Assembly: GCA_946885755.1 (NCBI GenBank) | Contig: CAMPHB010000025.1 | Span: forward strand, 1 to 10,447 | DNA length: 10,447 nucleotides | Reading direction: 5' to 3' | Origin: an uncultured Methylophaga sp. | GTDB taxonomy: Bacteria > Pseudomonadota > Gammaproteobacteria > Nitrosococcales > Methylophagaceae | Shown: piece by piece, positions 1 through 9,477 of the stretch | How the letters are laid out: every line of letters starts with the position of its first letter | How positions within the stretch are numbered: the first letter of the stretch is position 1 | The notes under the pieces: model-generated | What the model was told of the DNA's origin: nothing | Databases searched by the model: none | Seen by the model: only the letters and a program-made list of their open reading frames with translations | Program-made: the position numbers and the translations under genes

Positions 1-685
1 GACTCTCGGGGGAGCCGGCAATGATCTTCGGCGGTGAGGTTTGTCCAAGTCTAAGCTTTGTCATTAATGCTGCGGGCATTTGTCCGATTACGCTGCCGGG
101 CGCGACCACTTCAGGTAATACGGATCGAGATACGACTTTTGTCAGCCATTCCGGCCAGCTTAAAGATACGGGATCAAAGCCCGATTTAAGCGCATTGTTG
201 TAGTCGGTAACAGCAGGGCGGGCGCCCAGTTGGACTAATAACCAGTCAGCCTGATGCGTTAAATAATGTTGCCCAGGCAAAGTGATTTCTTGCTGTAAAT
301 ACAGCAGTTTTGCCAGCCCACTGGTGGCACCGTGGGCTGCGCAGTTAGCTGGTGCAATTTCAGAGATTTTACGGCTTTGTGCAGCCGCACGTTTATCGTT
401 GTAAAGCAGCATTTCACTGACAGATTGGCCGCTTTCGTCCGCCACAAATACTGAACCTGAAGTTGCGGCAACGCTGATGGCATTTATCGCAGTGCTGTTT
501 AAAGCCGCAACCGTTTTTTGCAGCAAGGCAAAAACGATTTGCCATTGTTTTTGCGGATCGGGATATGGCTGATTGGCAGCAAACAGCGTTTGCGTTTGAA
601 AGGTGATGCTGGCTTTGTTATCAATCGCACAGATCCGGCACCCTGAGGTGCCGAAATCGATGCCCAGCCAAACGCCGGTTGCCAT
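1..685 (-). CDS. FGGY-family carbohydrate kinase, N-terminal part (3' end outside window)
   Basis: Cytoplasmic ATP-dependent sugar kinase, probably acting on a pentulose or similar sugar. The frame is open from an ATG at 685 to the left edge, giving 228 residues of a protein that is usually 400-500. The N-terminus reads GIDFGTSGCR (residues 8-17), the phosphate-binding loop of the FGGY/actin-fold family, with D10 as the conserved Asp. The protein then follows the first FGGY domain, with segments such as SVAATSGSVFVAD and MLLYNDKRAAAQS. From memory, the LDFGTSGAR-type start and an AGTTDS-like motif near residue 223 best match the cyanobacterial/plant D-ribulokinase (SePSK/XK-1) branch. Here that second motif reads AGSPES, so Glu227 sits where the catalytic Asp is expected. 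The start lies 3 nt after the queF stop, so it is probably cotranscribed with queF. Family assignment is firm; the substrate is inference. Confidence 0.85.
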   Translation of the reverse strand, partial: MATGVWLGIDFGTSGCRICAIDNKASITFQTQTLFAANQPYPDPQKQWQIVFALLQKTVAALNSTAINAISVAATSGSVFVADESGQSVSEMLLYNDKRAAAQSRKISEIAPANCAAHGATSGLAKLLYLQQEITLPGQHYLTHQADWLLVQLGARPAVTDYNNALKSGFDPVSLSWPEWLTKVVSRSVLPEVVAPGSVIGQMPAALMTKLRLGQTSPPKIIAGSPES

Positions 686-688
686 TTT

Positions 689-1078
689 TTAAGGCAGTAC
701 AACCGGTGTCGGTGGTAGCCAGCCTTCTTTACGGTATTCGGCAACAACATTGGTGTAAACGCCGCCCCGCACGTTAAAAATACCGGTAACACGCATAAAC
801 CGCGGGCTGGTGGCGGCGACCAGATCCGTGAGGATTTGATTGGTCAGTTTTTCATGAAAACCGCCTTCTTCGCGATACGACCAGAAATACATTTTCAGTG
901 ATTTCAGCTCAACGCATTTTAAATCCGGCACATAGTCGATTTTAATCGTGGCAAAATCCGGCTGACCGGTTTTCGGACACAGGCAAGTAAACTCCGGCGT
1001 CTCAATGTGAATGGTATAATCCCGCTCCGGCGCGGCGTTGTCGAAGGTTTCCAGTTGTTTGCTAGGTTGCGTGGACAT
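689..1078 (-). CDS. queF: NADPH-dependent 7-cyano-7-deazaguanine reductase QueF (short, type I)
   Basis: Reduces the nitrile preQ0 to the amine preQ1 using NADPH, the last step before the base is inserted into tRNA in queuosine synthesis; cytoplasmic. The 129-residue length fits the short, single-domain (type I) QueF, not the roughly 280-residue E. coli form. The catalytic motif [13 protein letters not shown] spans residues 33-45, with C34 as the nucleophile that forms the thioimide and D41 as the acid. The QueF signature E57-L-K-S-L-K-M-Y64 follows, and H75-E76 matches the substrate-binding His-Glu. An AGAG-like ribosome binding site precedes the ATG at 1078. It is divergent from zipA and is followed after 3 nt by the FGGY kinase gene, with no obvious functional link. 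Identification is very secure. Confidence 0.97.
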   Translation of the reverse strand: MSTQPSKQLETFDNAAPERDYTIHIETPEFTCLCPKTGQPDFATIKIDYVPDLKCVELKSLKMYFWSYREEGGFHEKLTNQILTDLVAATSPRFMRVTGIFNVRGGVYTNVVAEYRKEGWLPPTPVVLP

Positions 1079-1108
1079 CGGTAATCTCTGGGTTTGAACA
1101 AAACCATT

Positions 1109-1137
1109 ATTATCCCTGAGTTGGCAGATTTAATTAA
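1109..1137 (-). promoter_or_regulatory. Candidate sigma70 promoter for queF
   Basis: On the minus strand, TTAATT (1132-1137) and GATAAT (1109-1114) are spaced by exactly 17 nt. The -10 matches the consensus at five of six positions and the -35 at three. It lies about 30 nt upstream of the queF start and abuts the zipA start codon. Because queF and zipA share only 59 bp, their control regions must overlap. I saw no good plus-strand promoter for zipA in this gap. Confidence 0.35.
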
Positions 1138-4934
<3,797 letters not shown>

Positions 4935-4938
<4 letters not shown>

Positions 4939-5351
4939 TTTTTCAACAAACACTAAGCTATACAACTAAAAGCCGAACGACCAGCAATATCAGCCGGGAC
5001 GTTGATGCCATCGTCGCACAGTCCGGTATTCAAACCGGTACCTGCCATATATTTGTGCAACACACCAGCGCGTCTTTGATGCTTTGTGAAAACGCTGATC
5101 CCGATGTGCGCCGTGATCTGGAAACCTATATGCAACATATTGTCCCAGACGGTGATCCGATGTTTCTGCATCAGGATGAAGGCCCGGACGATATGAGCGC
5201 GCATATTCGCACTGTGTTAACCAATCCGGATTTAACTGTACCGGTGAGCAATGGCCGTTGTGCGCTGGGGATCTGGCAAGGGATTTATTTATGGGAACAC
5301 CGCACGCAAGGGCATCAGCGGCGGATCATCGTCACGGTACAAGGTGAATAA
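4935..5351 (+). CDS. yjbQ: YjbQ family protein (UPF0047; secondary thiamine-phosphate synthase enzyme family)
   Basis: Small cytoplasmic protein of 138 residues from a widely conserved family. Family members have shown weak thiamine-phosphate synthase activity, but the natural role is unsettled. The signature HTSASLMLCENADPDVRRDLE begins at H43. It is followed by HQDEGPDDMSAHIR (from H79), with the conserved His/Asp cluster thought to bind metal or phosphate, and by LGIWQGIYLWEHR (111-123) near the C-terminus. Its length is typical. AGG at 4925-4927 sits 7 nt before the ATG, and the start overlaps the preceding stop as ATGA. The stop overlaps the darP start by one base (TAATG). Its place between the TrpD2-like gene and darP does not fix its function. 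Confidence 0.9.
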
Positions 5352-5881
5352 TGCAAAACGACTGGGATAACGATTTTGACGATGACAGCTTTGAATATGA
5401 TGACGCTGAGCAGCCGGTCAGTAAGTCACAAATCAAACGTGAACTGGATGCGCTGAAAGATTTAGGCCGTGAATTGATTGCCTTGCCGGTGCCGGAGTTA
5501 AATAAACTGGATTTAGATGAAAGTCTGCATGACGCCATCTTACAGGCCCAGGGCCTGCAAAAAGGGGCTTTAAAGCGGCAGACGGGGTTTATTGGCGGTA
5601 TGATTGCCAGAGGTGATCATGAGGCTATTCGAAAGCAACTGGATTCATTAAAACAGCCGCAACGTGAAGCCACACAAAAACTGCACCAGCTGGAAGATTG
5701 GCGGGACCGGCTTTTGGCCGGTGATGCGCTGGTCATGACCGAATTACATAATCAGTTTGTTGATTTTGATGGTCAGCATGTCCGGCAACTGGTGCGTAAT
5801 GCCAAGCGGGAATCACAGCAAAATCAGCCGCCAAAGTCAGCGAGAATTCTGTTTAAATATCTGCAGCAATTATCTGATTAA
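5351..5881 (+). CDS. darP: Ribosome biogenesis factor DarP (YjgA)
   Basis: DarP (formerly YjgA, DUF615) associates with the large ribosomal subunit and assists its late assembly. The product is 176 residues, close to E. coli YjgA (about 183). It has an acidic N-terminal tail (residues 2-20, mostly Asp/Glu), then the family core: VSKSQIKRELDALKDLGREL, a PVPELNKLDLDESL segment, GALKRQTGFIGGMIAR, and a basic C-terminal helix region with QLVRNAKRE and ARILFKYLQQL. An AAGGTGA ribosome binding site lies inside the end of yjbQ, a few nt before the ATG, and the two genes share one base. It is the last gene of the zipA operon and ends 5 bp before the end of the convergent sensor kinase gene. I see no convincing terminator in that gap. 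Confidence 0.93.
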   Translation: MQNDWDNDFDDDSFEYDDAEQPVSKSQIKRELDALKDLGRELIALPVPELNKLDLDESLHDAILQAQGLQKGALKRQTGFIGGMIARGDHEAIRKQLDSLKQPQREATQKLHQLEDWRDRLLAGDALVMTELHNQFVDFDGQHVRQLVRNAKRESQQNQPPKSARILFKYLQQLSD

Positions 5882-5886
5882 TATCG

Positions 5887-7239
5887 TTATTGATCGGGTA
5901 TATCGATAATAAAACAAGCACCGCCGAGATAACTTTTTTCCAGTTTTATTGTGCCTTCATAGGCATCGACAATGTCGCTGACGATAGCAAGCCCAAGACC
6001 GTGGCCTTCAACCTGTGTGTCAAACCGCCGGCCACGTTTAATGATGTCTTCACCCGCCAGTAACGGAATGCCATTACCATCATCTTCAATGCGTAAGGTA
6101 ATGCGCTGATATTGTGATTGCACCACGATATTGACCCGCTGCCGGCAATATTTATAAGCATTTTCCAGCAAGTTGCCGAGCAATTCATACATGTCGCCTT
6201 CATCGGCATGGATAAACACATCACGCTCAATTTCAAACTGACAATGAATCTGTTTCTGCTGATACACCTTGTTCAGCGAAGCAATGATTTTATGAATGAT
6301 GCCGCCCAGTGAGACCGGCGCCAGTAAATTGCTTTTGCCTTCGGTGGCTGCGCGTTGCAGCTGATAGTCAACCAGTTGGTTAATGCGCTGTAATTGTTCC
6401 TGGCCCGTGCTTTTAAACGCCTGTAAGTCGCTGCTGTTTTCCAGTTCACTGCGCAGCACCGCCAGCGGTGTTTTCAGGCTGTGCGCCAGATCAGCCAGAG
6501 AATTTTTGTAGCGGGTACGGCGACTTTGTTCATGATCCAGCAGATTATTGATGTTTTGTGTCAACTGCTGCAATTCCATTGGATATTCACCGGTTAGCCG
6601 CGGATGTTCGCCGGTTTCAATGGCATGTAAATCTTTGGCAGCGCCGGTTAATGGCCGCAAACTCCAACGCAGGATCAGCCACTGGGCAATTAATAACATC
6701 AGGCCGGTGCCACCCAGCCAGTACCAGAGATTACGCTGAAAATTGGCGGTCTGCGCTTCCAGCATTAACTGATCTTCAGCAACATTGATGGTGTAGTCGA
6801 ACTGTTCGCCCTGATCGTTTTCCCAGAGTACACCAAAGGCCAGATTGCTCAGTTTCATGCCGTTATGCAGATCAATAACCGAATATTCCTCTACCGATGG
6901 GCCGGGGTGAAACGGCAACGCCAGAAATAAGCCGATAGCAGAAGGCGATTGCCAGACGATCTCATCACCGCTGGTAATTTGCGCATAGAGACCAGAATTG
7001 GGGATGGAGAATTTTTGCTCCAACAGCTTTGCCGGCATCAGCAATTCGCCGTTATCCGTCAGTTCTGCGGCGGTGAGAATTGTTAATACATAGTTATGCA
7101 GCCGTTGCTTTTGAGCGGTTTCAGCGCTGCTTTCAAATGCATTATTAAGACTGAATGCCGATAAGCCCAGAAAAGCGCCCAAAACCACTGACACCGCAAT
7201 CAGCAGCCGGTTGGAAAGAGACAGGCGAGGGTTAATCAC
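5887..7239 (-). CDS. PhoQ-like sensor histidine kinase
   Basis: Inner-membrane sensor kinase of 450 residues. Layout: membrane helix 1 (about 12-30), a periplasmic sensor of about 140 residues (32-170), membrane helix 2 (about 172-190), a HAMP-like linker (about 191-240), an H-box with LAHSLKTPLAVLRSELE (phospho-acceptor H253), and an ATPase domain with N-box NLLENAYKYC (356-365), G1 EDDGNGIP (385-392) and G2 GHGLGLAIV (412-420). The sequences around the H-box, LNKVYQ, NAYKYC and LGGA match E. coli PhoQ well. PhoQ senses Mg2+, acid pH and cationic peptides, but the periplasmic part here is too different for me to infer the ligand. The start is GTG (7239), overlapping the regulator stop by 8 nt without a clear ribosome binding site, which suggests translational coupling. 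Confidence 0.93.
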   Translation of the reverse strand: MINPRLSLSNRLLIAVSVVLGAFLGLSAFSLNNAFESSAETAQKQRLHNYVLTILTAAELTDNGELLMPAKLLEQKFSIPNSGLYAQITSGDEIVWQSPSAIGLFLALPFHPGPSVEEYSVIDLHNGMKLSNLAFGVLWENDQGEQFDYTINVAEDQLMLEAQTANFQRNLWYWLGGTGLMLLIAQWLILRWSLRPLTGAAKDLHAIETGEHPRLTGEYPMELQQLTQNINNLLDHEQSRRTRYKNSLADLAHSLKTPLAVLRSELENSSDLQAFKSTGQEQLQRINQLVDYQLQRAATEGKSNLLAPVSLGGIIHKIIASLNKVYQQKQIHCQFEIERDVFIHADEGDMYELLGNLLENAYKYCRQRVNIVVQSQYQRITLRIEDDGNGIPLLAGEDIIKRGRRFDTQVEGHGLGLAIVSDIVDAYEGTIKLEKSYLGGACFIIDIPDQ

Positions 7240-7909
7240 GCGGCAGAGTCAGCCGGTAACCCCGGCCACGCAGCGTTTCAATCGGGTTGAGATTTTTATC
7301 CGGATCCAGTTTGCCGCGCAGCCTTTTCACAAACACTTCAATGACATTACTATCCCGATCCTGATCCAGCTCATAAATATGATCAGTCAGCTCGGTTTTA
7401 GAAATAACTTCACCGGCATGCAGCATCAGAAAATGCAGCAGACGATATTCGTAAGCAGTCAGTTCAACCGGTTGTTCATTAAGAGATACCTGTTGAGAAG
7501 CCGGGTTGAGTTCAATCGGGCCGCAGTTAAGCGTCGCATTGGCCCAGCCTGAAGCACGGCGGGCCAGTGCATTGATGCGGGCCAGTAATTCTTCGAAATG
7601 GAACGGTTTAACCAGATAATCATCAGCGCCAGCTTCCAGCCCTTCGACTTTATCCTGCCAGCGACCGCGTGCGGTGAGAATTAAAATTGGGTATTTAAAG
7701 CTTTTTTCGCGTAACTGGCGGATAACATCAATGCCTGACAATTTAGGCAAACCCAAATCAATAATCGCCACATCGTATGGATACTCGCAGCCCATAAACA
7801 GGCCTTCTTCACCATCGGCAACGGCATCAACTGTCAGGTTCTGGGCACGCAGTTGCTGGGCAGTTTGTTCGCGCAGCGCAGTTTCATCTTCAATGAGCAG
7901 AATTCGCAT
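7232..7909 (-). CDS. PhoP-like response regulator (OmpR family)
   Basis: DNA-binding response regulator of 225 residues, partner of the sensor kinase that overlaps its 3' end. The receiver domain (1-115) has the acidic pair E7-D8, phospho-acceptor D51 in IIDLGLP, T79 and K101 in LVKPFHFEEL. The C-terminal OmpR-type winged helix (about 125-223) contains ELTAYEYRLLHFLMLHAGE, VIEVFVKRLRGKLD and the hairpin RGRGYRLTLP. The phrases LTARGRWQDKVEGLEAGADDY and KPFHFEELLARINAL closely follow E. coli PhoP, so PhoP is the best family match. It is the middle gene of a pepSY-regulator-sensor unit, 9 nt after the pepSY stop. Orthology to PhoP and control of Mg2+ genes are inference. Confidence 0.94.
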   Translation of the reverse strand: MRILLIEDETALREQTAQQLRAQNLTVDAVADGEEGLFMGCEYPYDVAIIDLGLPKLSGIDVIRQLREKSFKYPILILTARGRWQDKVEGLEAGADDYLVKPFHFEELLARINALARRASGWANATLNCGPIELNPASQQVSLNEQPVELTAYEYRLLHFLMLHAGEVISKTELTDHIYELDQDRDSNVIEVFVKRLRGKLDPDKNLNPIETLRGRGYRLTLPRD

Positions 7910-7918
7910 GAAAGCGGA

Positions 7919-8206
7919 TCACATCCTCTGACCGGTATCCCGATCGATACGATAAGTTTTAACTTTGCCGTCTTGGTGCAGCACTTTGACCCGAAAAACA
8001 TTATGGTCGTAATACTTTTCATCCTGCACAGACAACACTCGGCCGCCAGTTTCAACACGAGCCAGTTCAGCCGCCGTATTGCGGGTTAACGGTAGCGGAA
8101 TATCATTGACACTGGTACCCGGCTCGGCATCCTCGGGTAAATGTTGCGCTATCAATGGCAGCGGTGCCAGCATCGCTATTATCAGCAGAGTGTGCACTAA
8201 TCGCAT
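7919..8206 (-). CDS. Secreted PepSY-domain protein
   Basis: Short protein of 95 residues with a signal peptide (about 1-20, MRLVHTLLIIAML...LIA, probably cut before QHLPED), so the mature protein is likely periplasmic. The rest is one PepSY-type unit: a helix with NTAAELARVE (43-52), then strands carrying GGRVLSVQ, FRVKVLHQDGKVKTYRID and the terminal DRDTGQ turn. PepSY domains inhibit or modulate partners in protease propeptides and often occur next to two-component genes, where they may act on the sensor. AAGG at 8213-8216 lies 6 nt before the ATG. It leads the operon, 9 nt upstream of the PhoP-like gene. The domain call is good; a role as sensor accessory is inferred from position. Confidence 0.85.
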   Translation of the reverse strand: MRLVHTLLIIAMLAPLPLIAQHLPEDAEPGTSVNDIPLPLTRNTAAELARVETGGRVLSVQDEKYYDHNVFRVKVLHQDGKVKTYRIDRDTGQRM

Positions 8207-8249
8207 GTCAGACCTTATTATTTTTTCTCAATAGTAACGGTTAAAATTC

Positions 8250-8255
8250 ATTATA
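8250..8255 (-). promoter_or_regulatory. Candidate -10 element (TATAAT) for the pepSY-phoP-phoQ operon
   Basis: A perfect TATAAT on the minus strand lies about 44 nt upstream of the pepSY start and just downstream of the T-run of the cytochrome gene terminator. At 17 nt spacing the -35 position falls inside the terminator stem (CCGGTT, 8273-8278) and does not resemble TTGACA. If this promoter is used, it probably needs an activator. Autoregulation by the PhoP-like protein is possible, but I do not see a proper PhoP box with two half-sites. Confidence 0.5.
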
Positions 8256-8280
8256 CAAAAGCCCGACCTTAAAACCGGGC
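8255..8280 (-). terminator. Rho-independent terminator of the cytochrome c gene
   Basis: Read on the minus strand, GCCCGG pairs with TCGGGC (five G-C pairs plus one G-U) around an 8-nt loop, followed directly by TTTTGT. It starts 6 nt after the cytochrome gene stop codon. There is no T-run on the plus-strand side, so it acts on minus-strand transcripts. It separates the cytochrome gene from the pepSY operon. Confidence 0.85.
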
Positions 8281-8286
8281 AGGGCA

Positions 8287-8691
8287 TTATTGTGCTTTTT
8301 CAGGTTTGACCGCACCGATGGCACCATCCGCGCGGGCTTTCAAATACCGGTAAATATGCTTTCGGCCATCCATCACCTGCGGATTGGATTGCCATCCCGG
8401 CATCACGCCGATCCGGCCGGTTTTCCCATCAGCAACAACTTCCATAAACGTTTCATAGCTGATTTTATTGAGACTGTCAGCGAGGTTAGGGCCGGCCAGC
8501 CCTTGTCCGTATGTTCCATGGCAACGGGCACACCAGTTCCGGTAAAGCTGAAAACCTTTGTAGGTTTCACTATCAAGCTGGTTTTCACCGGTCACAACAT
8601 AGGGTTGTACATCAGCTTTAGCAGGCAATAAAAACAATAACAGCATAAATGCTGCCACCCAGTCCCGTATAAAATTGCCCTGAATCGTCAT
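8287..8691 (-). CDS. Periplasmic c-type cytochrome (monoheme, alcohol dehydrogenase-associated type)
   Basis: Secreted monoheme cytochrome c of 134 residues, probably a periplasmic electron carrier. A signal peptide ends in LLPAKA before DVQP (cleavage about residue 26). The heme motif is CARCH (C54, C57, H58) and the likely sixth ligand is M97 in VMPGWQSNP. The segment after it (VMPGWQSNPQVM...IYRYLKARADG) resembles, from memory, cytochromes that accept electrons from PQQ alcohol or methanol dehydrogenases (PedF/XoxG-like). No dehydrogenase gene is in the window, so the partner is unknown. The ATG at 8691 is preferred: AGGA lies 6 nt upstream and the signal peptide then starts normally. An in-frame ATG at 8718 would add nine residues (MSCSKSGKQ) but has no ribosome binding site. 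A terminator follows the stop. Confidence 0.85.
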   Translation of the reverse strand: MTIQGNFIRDWVAAFMLLLFLLPAKADVQPYVVTGENQLDSETYKGFQLYRNWCARCHGTYGQGLAGPNLADSLNKISYETFMEVVADGKTGRIGVMPGWQSNPQVMDGRKHIYRYLKARADGAIGAVKPEKAQ

Positions 8692-8697
8692 TTGTTT

Positions 8698-8701
8698 TCC
8701 T
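8698..8701 (-). promoter_or_regulatory. Ribosome binding site that fixes the cytochrome c start
   Basis: Minus-strand AGGA is followed by 6 nt (AAACAA) and the ATG at 8691. The alternative upstream ATG at 8718 has no purine-rich site before it, so this element decides the start. Confidence 0.75.
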
Positions 8702-8766
8702 GATTTGCTGCAAGACATCGAACAGTTTCAATATAGGTCAAATAACAAGTTTATTAACAGGGGATT

Positions 8767-8784
8767 TGCCGCATCCCTGCGGCA
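8767..8784 (-). other. Hairpin after the glycine-zipper gene (no T-run)
   Basis: TGCCGC (8767-8772) and GCGGCA (8779-8784) form a perfect 6-bp stem with a 6-nt loop, 12 nt after the stop codon of the glycine-zipper gene. Neither strand has a T-run behind it, so it is not a standard intrinsic terminator. It could protect the mRNA 3' end or weakly terminate. A second, competing pairing exists between GGGAT (8761-8765) and ATCCC (8773-8777). Confidence 0.5.
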
Positions 8785-8796
8785 TTCCACCCAGCA

Positions 8797-9351
8797 TTAA
8801 TAATAACGGCGTGATGGTTTGGCCACCACATCAACCGGAATAAATTTGCCCGGATGATGATCCATAAAGGTTGTGTATTCACGTCCTTTATAACGGTAGC
8901 CAACCTCATAACCTTCGATTTGTTGCTCGTAATGATCACGATAGCTGACTTCACATTGTTCGCGATAACCATAATCACGACCATAATCAGCGCCACGATA
9001 CTGGTTACTCATATCACGACCAACTGAGCCACCAAGTAAGGCACCGGCAACGGTCATAGCTGTCTGGCCGCTACCGCCGCCAAACTGATTACCGATGACA
9101 CCACCGATAATACCGCCGGCAATCGTACCGGTATAAGACTGTTGCGGGCCGCGGCGATAATCACGGGTTTCGTAACATTCCTCAACCGGCGTGGTGACGC
9201 GGACTTCGTTATAAACCGGTTCTACCCAGGTGACTTTAGCCCGATCCTGACCCCCCCGATCATAATGACGGTAATCGTTATCGGCTAGCACCGCAGTGGA
9301 AGACAGGGTCAACAGACCCGCAATACTTAATGATGTTATTGTTTTTTTCAT
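8797..9351 (-). CDS. Secreted glycine-zipper protein (17 kDa surface antigen-like, 2TM glycine zipper)
   Basis: Envelope protein of 184 residues with a clear signal peptide (MKKTITSLSI...STAVLA, cut before DNDY at about residue 23). There is no lipobox Cys, so it is not a typical lipoprotein. A mature region rich in Tyr, Arg and Asp surrounds a glycine zipper of two hydrophobic stretches (about 75-90, GTIAGGIIGGVIGNQF, and 98-111, AMTVAGALLGGSVG), as in the Rick_17kDa_Anti family. Two cysteines (C59 and C133) flank the zipper and could form a disulfide. The C-terminal YEVGYRYKGREYTTFM...P block is common in proteobacterial members. The function is not established; such proteins may affect outer-membrane integrity. 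The ATG at 9351 is chosen because AAAGGAG ends 7 nt upstream; the adjacent GTG at 9354 would be only 4 nt away. Confidence 0.88.
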   Translation of the reverse strand: MKKTITSLSIAGLLTLSSTAVLADNDYRHYDRGGQDRAKVTWVEPVYNEVRVTTPVEECYETRDYRRGPQQSYTGTIAGGIIGGVIGNQFGGGSGQTAMTVAGALLGGSVGRDMSNQYRGADYGRDYGYREQCEVSYRDHYEQQIEGYEVGYRYKGREYTTFMDHHPGKFIPVDVVAKPSRRYY

Positions 9352-9358
9352 CACAGCA

Positions 9359-9365
9359 CTCCTTT
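9359..9365 (-). promoter_or_regulatory. Strong ribosome binding site of the glycine-zipper gene
   Basis: Minus-strand AAAGGAG matches the Shine-Dalgarno consensus nearly completely. It lies 7 nt before the ATG at 9351 and only 4 nt before the in-frame GTG at 9354, favouring the ATG. It is one of the strongest sites in the window and suggests high expression. Confidence 0.8.
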
Positions 9366-9410
9366 AATCAGCTGTTGATTGCAGATTAGCAACCTCAAAC
9401 TGAACTATGA

Positions 9411-9477
9411 CTGAATGCTGTGTAAATTTGTGTTAGGAAATTTAAAAGAAAGATCAACTGCTTAGGTCAGCATTCAG
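9411..9477. repeat. Nested inverted repeat between hrpA and the glycine-zipper gene
   Basis: A perfect 10-bp inverted pair, CTGAATGCTG (9411-9420) and CAGCATTCAG (9468-9477), encloses a second perfect pair, TAAATTT (9423-9429) and AAATTTA (9438-9444), with an 8-nt loop. The right outer arm covers the last codons and stop of hrpA. The region holds no gene. It could form an RNA structure at the hrpA 3' end and glycine-zipper 5' leader, or be an operator; I do not recognise it as a known element. Confidence 0.55.

Noticed and set aside
689..792. Minus-strand frame 499-792 bridging queF and the kinase gene
   Set aside because: It is in a different frame from both real genes and its translation matches neither; the QueF and FGGY motifs fix the true frames.
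5860..5930. Bidirectional terminator between darP and the sensor kinase gene
   Set aside because: A weak pairing (TTATTGA with TCGATAA, one G-U) exists, but most of it lies inside the kinase coding region and there is no T-run on either strand.
7211..7552. Open frame of 113 codons on the plus strand
   Set aside because: It runs antisense to the PhoP-like and PhoQ-like genes, which are certain from motifs; it shows no domain and no ribosome binding context.
8250..8286. PhoP box upstream of the pepSY-regulator-sensor operon
   Set aside because: Only one GGTTTT-like half-site (8271-8276) is present, at the wrong distance from the -10, and no second half-site follows at the expected spacing.
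8290..8631. Open frame of 113 codons on the plus strand opposite the cytochrome gene
   Set aside because: The minus-strand frame has a signal peptide, a CXXCH heme motif and a terminator; the plus frame has none of these.
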